NCBI GenBank assembly: GCA_900541975.1
Contig: UQLR01000004.1
Coordinates: 83,667 to 147,666, forward strand
Length of the DNA: 64,000 nt
Reading direction: 5' to 3'
From: an uncultured Oscillospiraceae bacterium
Lineage (GTDB): Bacteria > Bacillota > Clostridia > Oscillospirales > Acutalibacteraceae
Shown here piece after piece: positions 37,259-44,828 of this stretch (position 1 is the first letter of the stretch; every line of letters begins with the position of its first letter). A program made the translations under genes and the position numbers. The notes under the pieces are model-generated. The model searched no databases, was not told the origin of the DNA, and was given only the letters and a program-made list of their open reading frames with translations.

Positions 37259-38293
37259 TCATTTTTCAGGAAGCGTTTCAAAAAACAGGGTTTGTTGCAT
37301 CAACCGCTCCGGTTCTGTTTCATTTTGATTATATGCGATACACAGCTTTGTATACGCTGCCTCGGGCGATATGTTAAACAGGGGCGCAACGCCCGCCTGT
37401 AAAAGCGCATGCTCCGTTGCATACAGGCCGCTTGCCTGCCGCCTTTTAAAAGATGCGCCATATACCGCCGTTTTCTGCCGGCGGCAACGTTCTATAAATG
37501 GAAGCACACTGGTTGCTTCTTCCCCCTGTGTACAGGCCGTTGCGCTATGATACAGGTACAAAAGTACCACCTTTGTATTTTGAACGGGGAAAAGATCATA
37601 CTGCATATTTGGATATGGTTGCACCATAAGCACAGGGGTTATAAAAACAGGCGGTTGCGTGAAGACCGGCTTTTGATCAGCACGCAGTTCTTCGGGCTTT
37701 GGATTACAGGGGCTTATATTTGGAATAAACGCGCCGTGCTCCATATAACCAAAAGGCGCACCGCCAAACGGCGTAAACACATCCAGATACGCATCCGCCT
37801 GGCACAGACGTGAAGCAAGATAAATTGCCTGCTTCCCCTGTTTGTCGCGATAAGATACAAAAACGCCTTTTAACCCCGCGTTTGTTATAAAATCCACCGC
37901 AGCCTTAAAATTTTCAAGCCCGTTGCTTTTTACATCCGCAAGCGGACGGTCTGCTGCCGTCAACATAACAGGAACAGGCGTGTGGCGCAAAAGAAAGCTT
38001 ACAAGCGCCGCAGTATAGGATAAGGTATCTGACCCGTGCGTGATAATCACACCGTCAAAGGCCTGCAAATCAATTGAAAATAAATATGCGCATAATCTAT
38101 TCCAGGTGCTGTAGGTTGTATTTTCGCTTAACAGCTGTAACGGCTGTACCGGAAGAAAGTTTGCTGTTTCTCCATATTTTTGCACATACTGGCTAAGCAG
38201 TGCATGGGATTGCCGCCGGTCCACATTGATGATACGGCCCTGTGTACGGCTGCCAATTGTGCCACCTGTAAACACGATTAAAATCTTTTTCAT
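37259..38293 (-). CDS. Asparaginase-family amidohydrolase
   Basis: The 344-residue protein belongs to the type I/II bacterial asparaginase family, which hydrolyses asparagine to aspartate and ammonia. The two catalytic Thr regions are visible: VFTGGTIGSRTQG near residue 7 and the ITHGSDTLSYTAALVSF segment near residue 85, where the usual THGTDT reads THGSDT. The Lys-containing ADVKSNGLENFKAAVDF and the C-terminal domain follow. No signal peptide is present, so it is cytosolic. The THGSDT variant and a divergent C-terminal half leave room for another amide substrate. Confidence 0.85.
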   Translation of the reverse strand: MKKILIVFTGGTIGSRTQGRIINVDRRQSHALLSQYVQKYGETANFLPVQPLQLLSENTTYSTWNRLCAYLFSIDLQAFDGVIITHGSDTLSYTAALVSFLLRHTPVPVMLTAADRPLADVKSNGLENFKAAVDFITNAGLKGVFVSYRDKQGKQAIYLASRLCQADAYLDVFTPFGGAPFGYMEHGAFIPNISPCNPKPEELRADQKPVFTQPPVFITPVLMVQPYPNMQYDLFPVQNTKVVLLYLYHSATACTQGEEATSVLPFIERCRRQKTAVYGASFKRRQASGLYATEHALLQAGVAPLFNISPEAAYTKLCIAYNQNETEPERLMQQTLFFETLPEK

Positions 38294-38414
38294 TTACAAT
38301 TCGTCCTTTTTATACTGCGCTGCTTTTACAGCCACTTTTATAAAATTTCTGTTCAAACAACATATAGCAGATATACATTTGTTCCGGTTTGTCCCACACA
38401 ATTGTCGGATGTGA

Positions 38415-40121
38415 TTATCTGCGGGCATGTTCAGTCAGACACCGTAAAACTTCCTGCTGTGTAGAAAGGGACATAACCTTTTGCGCAAGCAGATCCGCCT
38501 CCTCCTTACTCCATGCGGCAATGGCCTTTCTTGTTGCAAGAATACTTGTCGGGCTTACGCTGTATTCTTCCAGTCCAAAGGATATGAGCAACGGGATCAG
38601 CAATGGATCCGCTGCAGCTTCGCCGCACATTCCTGCCAAAATACCCGCATCCTTTGCACAAGCTATAATACGCCGGATCATACGCAAAACGGCAGGGTCG
38701 TAATGGGAATATAAATATGCAACATTGGCGTTCCCCCTGTCGGCGCACATGGTGTACTGCGTCAGGTCGTTTGTTCCAATACTGAAAAAATCAGCTTCTT
38801 TTGCAAGCAGATCTGCAATAACGGCCGACGCCGGCGTTTCCATCATCACACCCAGCGGAATGGTGCTGTTAAACGGCACACCCTGGTCTGTAAGTTCGTC
38901 TTTAAGCTGCGCAAGCAGCACTTTGACCTGGCGCAGTTCTTCTACACGGGTTACAAGCGGCACCATGATTCGTATATCACCATATGCGCTTGCGCGGAGC
39001 AGAGCGCGCAATTGCGACTTATAGATATCTGTACGTTTCAGGCAAAAACGTACAGCCCGGAACCCTAAAAAAGGATTTTCTTCTTTTTGCAAACCCAAAT
39101 ATGGAATTTCTTTATCGCCGCCAATATCCAGCGTACGGATGATAACCGGCTTTCCTTTCATAAGCAACGCAACTTTTTTATACGCTTCAAATTGCGTTTC
39201 CTCCGTAGGAAGCGCAGTTTGATCCATAAACAGGAACTCCGTTCTGAAAAGGCCAATGCCTTCACAGTCGTTGTCAAAGGCCGCCTGCGCGTCAAGCGGA
39301 GTACCAATATTGGCTGCAAGCTGCACAATACAGCCGTCTTTTGTGGCTGTTTGTTTTCCGATAAATACTTTAAGCGCCTTTCTTTCTTCTAAATAGGCCT
39401 TTTGCTGTGCGGTATAGTCTGCAAGCTGCGCAGGATCTGGCGATTGCAATACCTTGCCGCTGTCGCCGTCCAGGATCACTATATCCCCGTCATGCAAAAT
39501 ATCTGCGGCATGCTCCAAACTGAGCACCGCCGGTATTTCAAGCGCCCTTGCCAATATAGCGCTGTGCGAGGTTTTCGAACCGGTCTGCGTAATGATTCCG
39601 GCTATATTCTCTTTGCAGATTCCGGCCGTCATGGAAGGTGTCAGCTCTGCCGTGACAAGCACCGTACCCGGCCGAGCCTTGGAAATATCCACCTCTTCCC
39701 TTCCAAGCAAAATACGTAAAATACCGTTTTTAATATCCTTTACATCCGTTGCGCGCTGGTTGGTAAGATCGTCATTCGTCGAAGAAAAAATAGAAATAAA
39801 CATATCGCACACGCTTTCCAGTGCGCTTTCTGCACATTGTCCGCTTTCTATGAGTTTTTCCATTTCTTCACGCATATATGGGTCCTGTAACATCAAAACG
39901 TGCCCCCGCAGAATTTCCGCTTCCTTTTCACCTGCAGTCTTTTTTAGCCTTTCCGCTTTTTCCAGCGTTGCACTGCAAAAATCTTCGACCGCGTTCTGAT
40001 AGCGTGCAAGCTCGCTTTGCACATTTTCAACTGCTTTAGGCACATATGACAGGTCATGCTCTTTGATCAGCAACACTTTGCCTATACCGATTCCTGAGGA
40101 AGCACCTATTCCCTTTAACAT
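38415..40121 (-). CDS. ptsI: PTS enzyme I (PEP-protein phosphotransferase)
   Basis: Enzyme I takes phosphate from PEP and passes it to HPr. The 568-residue protein has the phosphorylated His 186 in TGSKTSHSAILAR, the PEP-binding GIGLFRTEFLFMD and DIGGDKEIPYLGLQKEENPFLGFRA-type blocks, and the active-site Cys region GMCGEAAADP near the end. The ATG at 40121 has an AAGGGGTG site. As last gene of a fru operon it is regulated with fructose uptake. I see no terminator between it and the asparaginase gene 121 bases away. Confidence 0.97.
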   Translation of the reverse strand: MLKGIGASSGIGIGKVLLIKEHDLSYVPKAVENVQSELARYQNAVEDFCSATLEKAERLKKTAGEKEAEILRGHVLMLQDPYMREEMEKLIESGQCAESALESVCDMFISIFSSTNDDLTNQRATDVKDIKNGILRILLGREEVDISKARPGTVLVTAELTPSMTAGICKENIAGIITQTGSKTSHSAILARALEIPAVLSLEHAADILHDGDIVILDGDSGKVLQSPDPAQLADYTAQQKAYLEERKALKVFIGKQTATKDGCIVQLAANIGTPLDAQAAFDNDCEGIGLFRTEFLFMDQTALPTEETQFEAYKKVALLMKGKPVIIRTLDIGGDKEIPYLGLQKEENPFLGFRAVRFCLKRTDIYKSQLRALLRASAYGDIRIMVPLVTRVEELRQVKVLLAQLKDELTDQGVPFNSTIPLGVMMETPASAVIADLLAKEADFFSIGTNDLTQYTMCADRGNANVAYLYSHYDPAVLRMIRRIIACAKDAGILAGMCGEAAADPLLIPLLISFGLEEYSVSPTSILATRKAIAAWSKEEADLLAQKVMSLSTQQEVLRCLTEHARR

Positions 40122-40153
40122 GGCATTCACCCCTTGATTATTTGCACAAGGCA

Positions 40154-40417
40154 TTATTCCCCCAGCCCGGATTCAACCAACGCAAGCGCTTTGCCAAGCG
40201 CTTCCTGCTCATCAGGACCGCTGCATTCTATCTCAATTTCGCTGCCGCATTTAATACATGCGGCAATAATATTCATCAGACTCTTTCCATTTATTTTATT
40301 CCCGTTAAAATGGATCCATACGTCGGACTGAAATTTTCCCATTGCATTTGCAAAAACACCTGCAGGGCGCATATGAAACCCCTGTCCGTTTGTAAGCGTT
40401 ACTTTTTTTGATACCAT
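40154..40417 (-). CDS. ptsH: PTS phosphocarrier HPr
   Basis: The 87-residue HPr has the PEP-dependent phosphorylation site His 15 in GFHMRPAG. It also has Ser 46 in INGKSLMNIIAA, the site used by HPr kinase in Firmicutes for carbon catabolite control. Between the two lies the standard beta-alpha pattern. The flanking of Ser 46 (KSLMNI) differs from the common KSIMGV. It lies between fruA and ptsI with short gaps, which is a fru-specific HPr arrangement or the organism's only HPr; the window cannot tell which. Confidence 0.95.
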   Translation of the reverse strand: MVSKKVTLTNGQGFHMRPAGVFANAMGKFQSDVWIHFNGNKINGKSLMNIIAACIKCGSEIEIECSGPDEQEALGKALALVESGLGE

Positions 40418-40469
40418 TGTGAAGCACTCCTTTACTATTGTTCAGGGAAACATCCCTTTCTGCACCGTT

Positions 40470-42404
40470 TTATTTTACCTGTTCTTTTTTCCGTTTATCA
40501 ACCGGCTTTTTAAAAAGCGCGAGGAAAAGCATACCGACCACGGCTCCCGCTGCCAGCGCCGCCAAATACACCGGCCAGTTGCCAACCACTGCAAACACAA
40601 ATATACCGCCGTGCGGCGCCATAAGCGTACAGTTAAACGCCATGGAAATACCGCCTGCCGTTGCAGCGCCCAATACGCACGCCGGGATAACACGCAACGG
40701 GTCTGCCGCTGCATAGGGAATTGCACCTTCCGTAATAAAGCTTAACCCCATAATATAGTTGACAATACCGTTTTTACGTTCTTCCGCTGTAAACCTGTTC
40801 CTGAAAAAAGTGGTCGCAAGTGCAATTGCAAGGGGCGGCACCATACCGCCGATCATTACAGCCGCCATAATGTCATAATTGCCGGAAGCAATGGCCGCCG
40901 TACCAAACACGTATGCGGCTTTGTTAAAGGGGCCGCCCATGTCAATCGCCATCATACCGCCAAGTACGCAGCCAAGTACAATCTTACTGCCCTCATTCAT
41001 AGAATTCAGGAAATTGGTAAGGCCCGTGTTAATCATACCCATAAACGGATTCACCGCACACATGACCACTGCAATCAAGCCAAGGCCGACAAGCGGATAA
41101 ATCAAAACCGGCTTAATTCCTTCTAAAGCATGCGGCATCTTATCGCAGAGTTTTCTAAGGCCCAACATGAGATAGCCGCCGACAAAACCGGCAAAGAGCG
41201 CCCCCAGAAAACCAGAGGGAATGTCGCCGCCCGGCAGTGAAAATGTAGAGCCTGTTGTAGCCAGAAAGCCGCCGACAAAACCGACCAGAAGGCCAGGCCT
41301 ATCTGCAATGCTTCTTGCAATATAGCCTGCAAGGATCGGAATCATAAAATTAAACGCGTAACCGCCGATGGTCTTAAAGAAAGCGGCCGCCGGCGTGGCC
41401 ACGCCAAAATTGCTGTCCTGCGGCGCGCCTGCAATGGTATCGATCAAAAAGGCAATGGCAATAAAAATACCGCCGGCAACCACAAACGGAAGCATATGTG
41501 AAACACCGTTCATCAGGTGTTTATAAATCTGCCTGCCAAAGCTTTCTCTTTCCTGTACAGCAGCAGTCTGCGCAGTACCCGTATGATGGTAAACAGGCGC
41601 CTGCCCGTTTATAATTTTGCCGATCAGTTCTTCCGGCTTATGGATACCGTCTGCCACCTTGACGCTGAGCACGGGTTTACCGTCAAAACGCGCCATTTCC
41701 ACTGTTTTGTCGGCGGCAATAATAATACCGTCGGCATTTGCAATCTCTTCTTTTGTCAGCACGTTTTTAGCCCCGCCGGAGCCGTTTGTTTCTGCTTTCA
41801 GTGGACATCCCAGCTCTTTCCCCGCTTTTTCAAGCGCTTCCGCCGCCATATAGGTGTGGGCAATCCCGGTAGGGCATGCTGTAACTGCCAGTACACGAAA
41901 ACCCTCTTTTTGGGGCTGCGCGGCCTGCGCCTTTACTTCCTCCGGAAACTTTTCCGCTTCCTTTTGATTAATGGCCGCTAAAAATTCTTCCTTTGTTTTG
42001 GCCTGCAGCAGCGCGCTGCGAAAAGCTTCGTCCATCAGCAAAACTGTCAATCTGGAAAGCACTTCCAGGTGCAGGTCGCCGTCCATTGGCGCTGCAATCA
42101 TAAAAATAAGATTGGAGGGCTTTCCATCCATAGCCTGGTAATCTACCCCGTCCGGTACTGTAATTGCAGCCAAACCCGGATTTTTCACCGCCGGGCTTTT
42201 TGCATGCGGAATGGCAATTCCATCGCCAATTGCGGTAGTTCCTGCCGCTTCTCTGTCAAGAATCCCCTGCGTGTACGCTTTTGCATCTGCAAGGTTTCCC
42301 GCCTTTTGATGCAGGTCGACCATTGTTCGGATCACATCCTCTTTTGAAGCGACCTTCGCATGCAGGAGAATTGCTTCTTTTTTGAGCAAATCTGTAATAC
42401 GCAT
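40470..42404 (-). CDS. fruA: Fructose PTS permease IIABC
   Basis: The 644-residue protein carries all three PTS modules. IIA (about 1-150) has His 67 in GIAIPHAKS. IIB (about 168-265) has Cys 177 in AVTACPTGIAHTYMAAEAL. IIC (about 300-635) has around nine membrane helices with the GGDIPSGFLGALFAGFVGGY and MGGPFNKAAYVFG segments. It imports fructose and phosphorylates it to fructose-1-phosphate. The ATG at 42404 has a GAAAGGAACG site and matches the normal IIA start. It follows fruK by 17 bases. Confidence 0.97.
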   Translation of the reverse strand: MRITDLLKKEAILLHAKVASKEDVIRTMVDLHQKAGNLADAKAYTQGILDREAAGTTAIGDGIAIPHAKSPAVKNPGLAAITVPDGVDYQAMDGKPSNLIFMIAAPMDGDLHLEVLSRLTVLLMDEAFRSALLQAKTKEEFLAAINQKEAEKFPEEVKAQAAQPQKEGFRVLAVTACPTGIAHTYMAAEALEKAGKELGCPLKAETNGSGGAKNVLTKEEIANADGIIIAADKTVEMARFDGKPVLSVKVADGIHKPEELIGKIINGQAPVYHHTGTAQTAAVQERESFGRQIYKHLMNGVSHMLPFVVAGGIFIAIAFLIDTIAGAPQDSNFGVATPAAAFFKTIGGYAFNFMIPILAGYIARSIADRPGLLVGFVGGFLATTGSTFSLPGGDIPSGFLGALFAGFVGGYLMLGLRKLCDKMPHALEGIKPVLIYPLVGLGLIAVVMCAVNPFMGMINTGLTNFLNSMNEGSKIVLGCVLGGMMAIDMGGPFNKAAYVFGTAAIASGNYDIMAAVMIGGMVPPLAIALATTFFRNRFTAEERKNGIVNYIMGLSFITEGAIPYAAADPLRVIPACVLGAATAGGISMAFNCTLMAPHGGIFVFAVVGNWPVYLAALAAGAVVGMLFLALFKKPVDKRKKEQVK

Positions 42405-42421
42405 AATTCCCGTTCCTTTCT

Positions 42422-43324
42422 TTATAAAATTTCCAGCAGCTCCATTACTTTCTGTTTGGTTGCAAGGCCCGGGGAAAAGGCCGTAGCGCTGCCCGCCGCC
42501 GTACCGGTCTTCAGTGCATAGGCGTAATCCCCGCTGCATGTATACCCATAAATAAAACCAGCCACCATGGAATCGCCTGCTCCAACGGAGTTTACAACCC
42601 TTCCCGCGGGCACGCCCATCCTATAAAAACGCCCGGTTTCATCCAGCAGAATAGAACCTTCGCCCGCCATAGACACCAATACGTTTTGCGCTCCCATTTC
42701 CTGCAGCTTCTGCGCACATGCTCTGATTTCATTGTCCGTCTTAAGATTTTTTTGAAAAATCTCCCCTAACTCTATACTGTTGGGCTTAATTAAAAACGGT
42801 CGGTATTTCAATACATTTACCAGCAGGTCTTTTGTTGCGTCTACTACAAAACGAATGCCTTTCCCCTGCAACCTCGAAAGAATTTTTTCATACATATCCT
42901 CCGGCAAAGTTTTTGGGATACTCCCGGCAAGAACCAACATATCGCCCGCCTGCAGCTGGTCCAGCCTTTCCAAAAGTGAACGGATCGCCTGCGCCGGTAT
43001 AGGCGGCCCCTGGCCGTTGATCTCTGTTTCCTGTTTTGCTTTGATTTTTATATTGATTCTCGAAAAACCCTTTGGAAGCCTGATAAACTCGACTTCTATT
43101 CCCTGTGCGCGCGCCTCTCTTTCAACAGCGTCGCCCGTAAAACCGGCTATAAAGCCCAGCGCCCGGTTTTGTATCCCAAGGGCGGCAAGAACAGTGGATA
43201 CGTTAATCCCTTTTCCTCCGCAAAACAGCTCTTCCGCCGTCGTACGGTTCACTTGCCCCATTATAAGGTCGTCAATATGGATAACATAATCCAAAGCTGG
43301 GTTGAATGTTACCGTATAAACCAA
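42422..43324 (-). CDS. fruK: 1-phosphofructokinase
   Basis: FruK phosphorylates fructose-1-phosphate to fructose-1,6-bisphosphate, completing fructose entry into glycolysis. The 300-residue PfkB-family protein has the N-terminal VTFNPALDYVIHIDDL, GGKGINVSTVLAALG and the C-terminal GRVVNSVGAGDSMVAGFIYGY with the catalytic Asp. LacC/tagatose-type kinases are close relatives, but the operon context supports FruK. It starts three bases behind the fruR stop codon. Confidence 0.96.
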   Translation of the reverse strand: MVYTVTFNPALDYVIHIDDLIMGQVNRTTAEELFCGGKGINVSTVLAALGIQNRALGFIAGFTGDAVEREARAQGIEVEFIRLPKGFSRINIKIKAKQETEINGQGPPIPAQAIRSLLERLDQLQAGDMLVLAGSIPKTLPEDMYEKILSRLQGKGIRFVVDATKDLLVNVLKYRPFLIKPNSIELGEIFQKNLKTDNEIRACAQKLQEMGAQNVLVSMAGEGSILLDETGRFYRMGVPAGRVVNSVGAGDSMVAGFIYGYTCSGDYAYALKTGTAAGSATAFSPGLATKQKVMELLEIL

Positions 43325-43327
43325 ATT

Positions 43328-44071
43328 TTACACCTCCTTTATAACCGCTTTATCGTGATATTTAGTATCGGGAACGCTGTCCGTAACTATACACACCTGC
43401 GACAAATCCGCAAAGGTTACCGATGAAATTTTTCCAAATTTGCTGCTGTCTGCAAGCACATAGGCCACATAGCTTCTGTTGACCGCCTCTGTTTTTATTA
43501 AGCCCTCTTCAACGTCGGGCGTAGTAACACCGTGATCATCCGATATGCCGTTCGCGCCCAGAAAAGCCTTTGTAAAGTTAAATTTTTTCAGGTTAAGCAC
43601 AGCTTCCGCACCAACAACTGCTTCGGTAGAAAGCTTAAGCTGCCCGCCGATAATATAAGCCTTAAAGCCTTTTTGAATCAGTTTTTTAGCATGTGCCACG
43701 CCGTTTGTAACAAATGTGGCGCGGGTATCCTGCAAATGGTCGATTACTTTTTCCGTTGTCGTCCCTGCGTCAATATATACGAAATCGCAGTCATTAACAA
43801 CGGATGCGGCATATCTTGCAATCCGTTCTTTTTCCTTGATATGCAGGCGCGCTTTGGTGCGTACGTCTTCCTCCTGTATGGTGAAGCTATTTGTAAGCAA
43901 CGTTGCACCGCCATGCACTTTATTGAGCTTCCCCTGTTCATGCAAGGCGTTCAGGTCACGCCTTATAGTCGATTCAGAAGTATGTAGGCAAGCGGTCAGC
44001 TCTGTTACCGTTACAGCCCTTTTCTCCTGCAAAATACGCAGTATTTGTGTATACCGTTCCTCTGTAAGCAT
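43328..44071 (-). CDS. fruR: DeoR-family repressor of the fru operon
   Basis: The 247-residue regulator has a DeoR helix-turn-helix at 3-58 (MLTEERYTQILRILQEKR and HTSESTIRRDLNALHEQGKL). The C-terminal sugar-phosphate sensor domain has DAGTTTEKVIDHL, TNGVAHAKKL, the FLGANGISDDHGVTTPD block and LADSSKFGK. Such regulators usually respond to fructose-1-phosphate or fructose-1,6-bisphosphate. The ATG at 44071 has an AAGGAGG site; an in-frame upstream extension overlaps the promoter and is rejected. It leads the operon, so it is probably autoregulated through the AATCARA sites at 44092-44147. Confidence 0.95.
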   Translation of the reverse strand: MLTEERYTQILRILQEKRAVTVTELTACLHTSESTIRRDLNALHEQGKLNKVHGGATLLTNSFTIQEEDVRTKARLHIKEKERIARYAASVVNDCDFVYIDAGTTTEKVIDHLQDTRATFVTNGVAHAKKLIQKGFKAYIIGGQLKLSTEAVVGAEAVLNLKKFNFTKAFLGANGISDDHGVTTPDVEEGLIKTEAVNRSYVAYVLADSSKFGKISSVTFADLSQVCIVTDSVPDTKYHDKAVIKEV

Positions 44072-44091
44072 AAGACAATTGACCTCCTTGC

Positions 44092-44147
44092 AATCAGAAT
44101 AACAGCAATTTAAATCAAAGTCAAGCATTTTCAATCAAATAATCAGA
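44092..44147 (-). promoter_or_regulatory. fru operon promoter with four operator-like half-sites
   Basis: On the minus strand TTGACT (44124-44119), a 17-base spacer and TATTCT (44101-44096) form a promoter. Read on the plus strand, AATCARA occurs at 44092, 44113, 44133 and 44141 in direct orientation, spaced 21, 20 and 8 bases. They cover the -10, the edge of the -35 and the upstream region, as expected for a DeoR-type repressor. Confidence 0.7.
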
Positions 44148-44149
44148 AT

Positions 44150-44450
44150 AAATAGCAAAAAACAGCCAAAATCATTCAATTTATTTTTACAAAAGCGCTT
44201 TTACGAATTAAAAATTTATAAAGCGACTCTTGGCAAAACAAACCTCAGCGCTCGCTTACAGCGCCTTAAAAAGCCTTTTTATTTATAACAAATTATCTTT
44301 GCACACCTTAGTAAAATACAAATTACAGTTATTATGTGAATTTATTCCCCATTCAATTCATGTAAAAATACCATGTCAAAAAATAACTGTATTAAAAGTT
44401 CCCATGAAATTTTTACAAATTTTTAAATGACCTGCTATTGTTCTCCATAA
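44150..44450. other. AT-rich gap with no recognisable gene
   Basis: This stretch between the fru promoter and the feo terminator is very AT-rich. I see no coding frame with a ribosome-binding site, no tRNA and no strong stem. Confidence 0.5.
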
Positions 44451-44451
44451 A

Positions 44452-44484
44452 GAAAACCACGCGATAGTCGCGTGGTTTAAAAGA
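44452..44484 (-). terminator. Terminator of the feo operon
   Basis: Stem AAACCACGCGA / TCGCGTGGTTT with a short loop, T-rich on the minus-strand exit side. Confidence 0.85.
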
Positions 44485-44585
44485 ATGCTTCTGCCGATGT
44501 ATAGAAAGAAAAACTGCTTTTGTTGTAAAATAAGCTTTCGTCCCGGCAACGCTTTTTTCTATATAACGGTGTTGTATTTTTATTT

Positions 44586-44783
44586 TCACCTCAATTCCAT
44601 ACGGCTGTCTGCGCAATCTTCTTTTTCAGGCGTCTGCTGTGGGCAGACGCCTTTTACACCGCAGCCCAAGCCGCCTTTACAGCAGGCGCATACTCCTTTG
44701 TTTTTTCCTCTTTTGCAGATTTTATAAAAGAAAAGACAGACAAAGAACACTGCAAAAGTACCTATAAGAAAATCCGCAAACAT
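44586..44783 (-). CDS. FeoB-associated Cys-rich membrane protein
   Basis: A 65-residue protein with one N-terminal membrane helix (about 3-22), a basic stretch (KICKRGKNKG) and a cysteine-rich tail. Six Cys follow in CACCKGGLGCGVKGVC plus another further on. It matches the small FeoB-associated Cys-rich protein family found next to feoB in Firmicutes, proposed to pass or bind iron at the transporter. It starts 45 bases behind the feoB stop and shares the terminator at 44452-44484. An AAAGGGGG site precedes the ATG. Confidence 0.85.
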   Translation of the reverse strand: MFADFLIGTFAVFFVCLFFYKICKRGKNKGVCACCKGGLGCGVKGVCPQQTPEKEDCADSRMELR

Positions 44784-44828
44784 GTGGCAATCCCCCTTTC
44801 TGAAATAGGTTTGGCCAAAAGGAATGGT

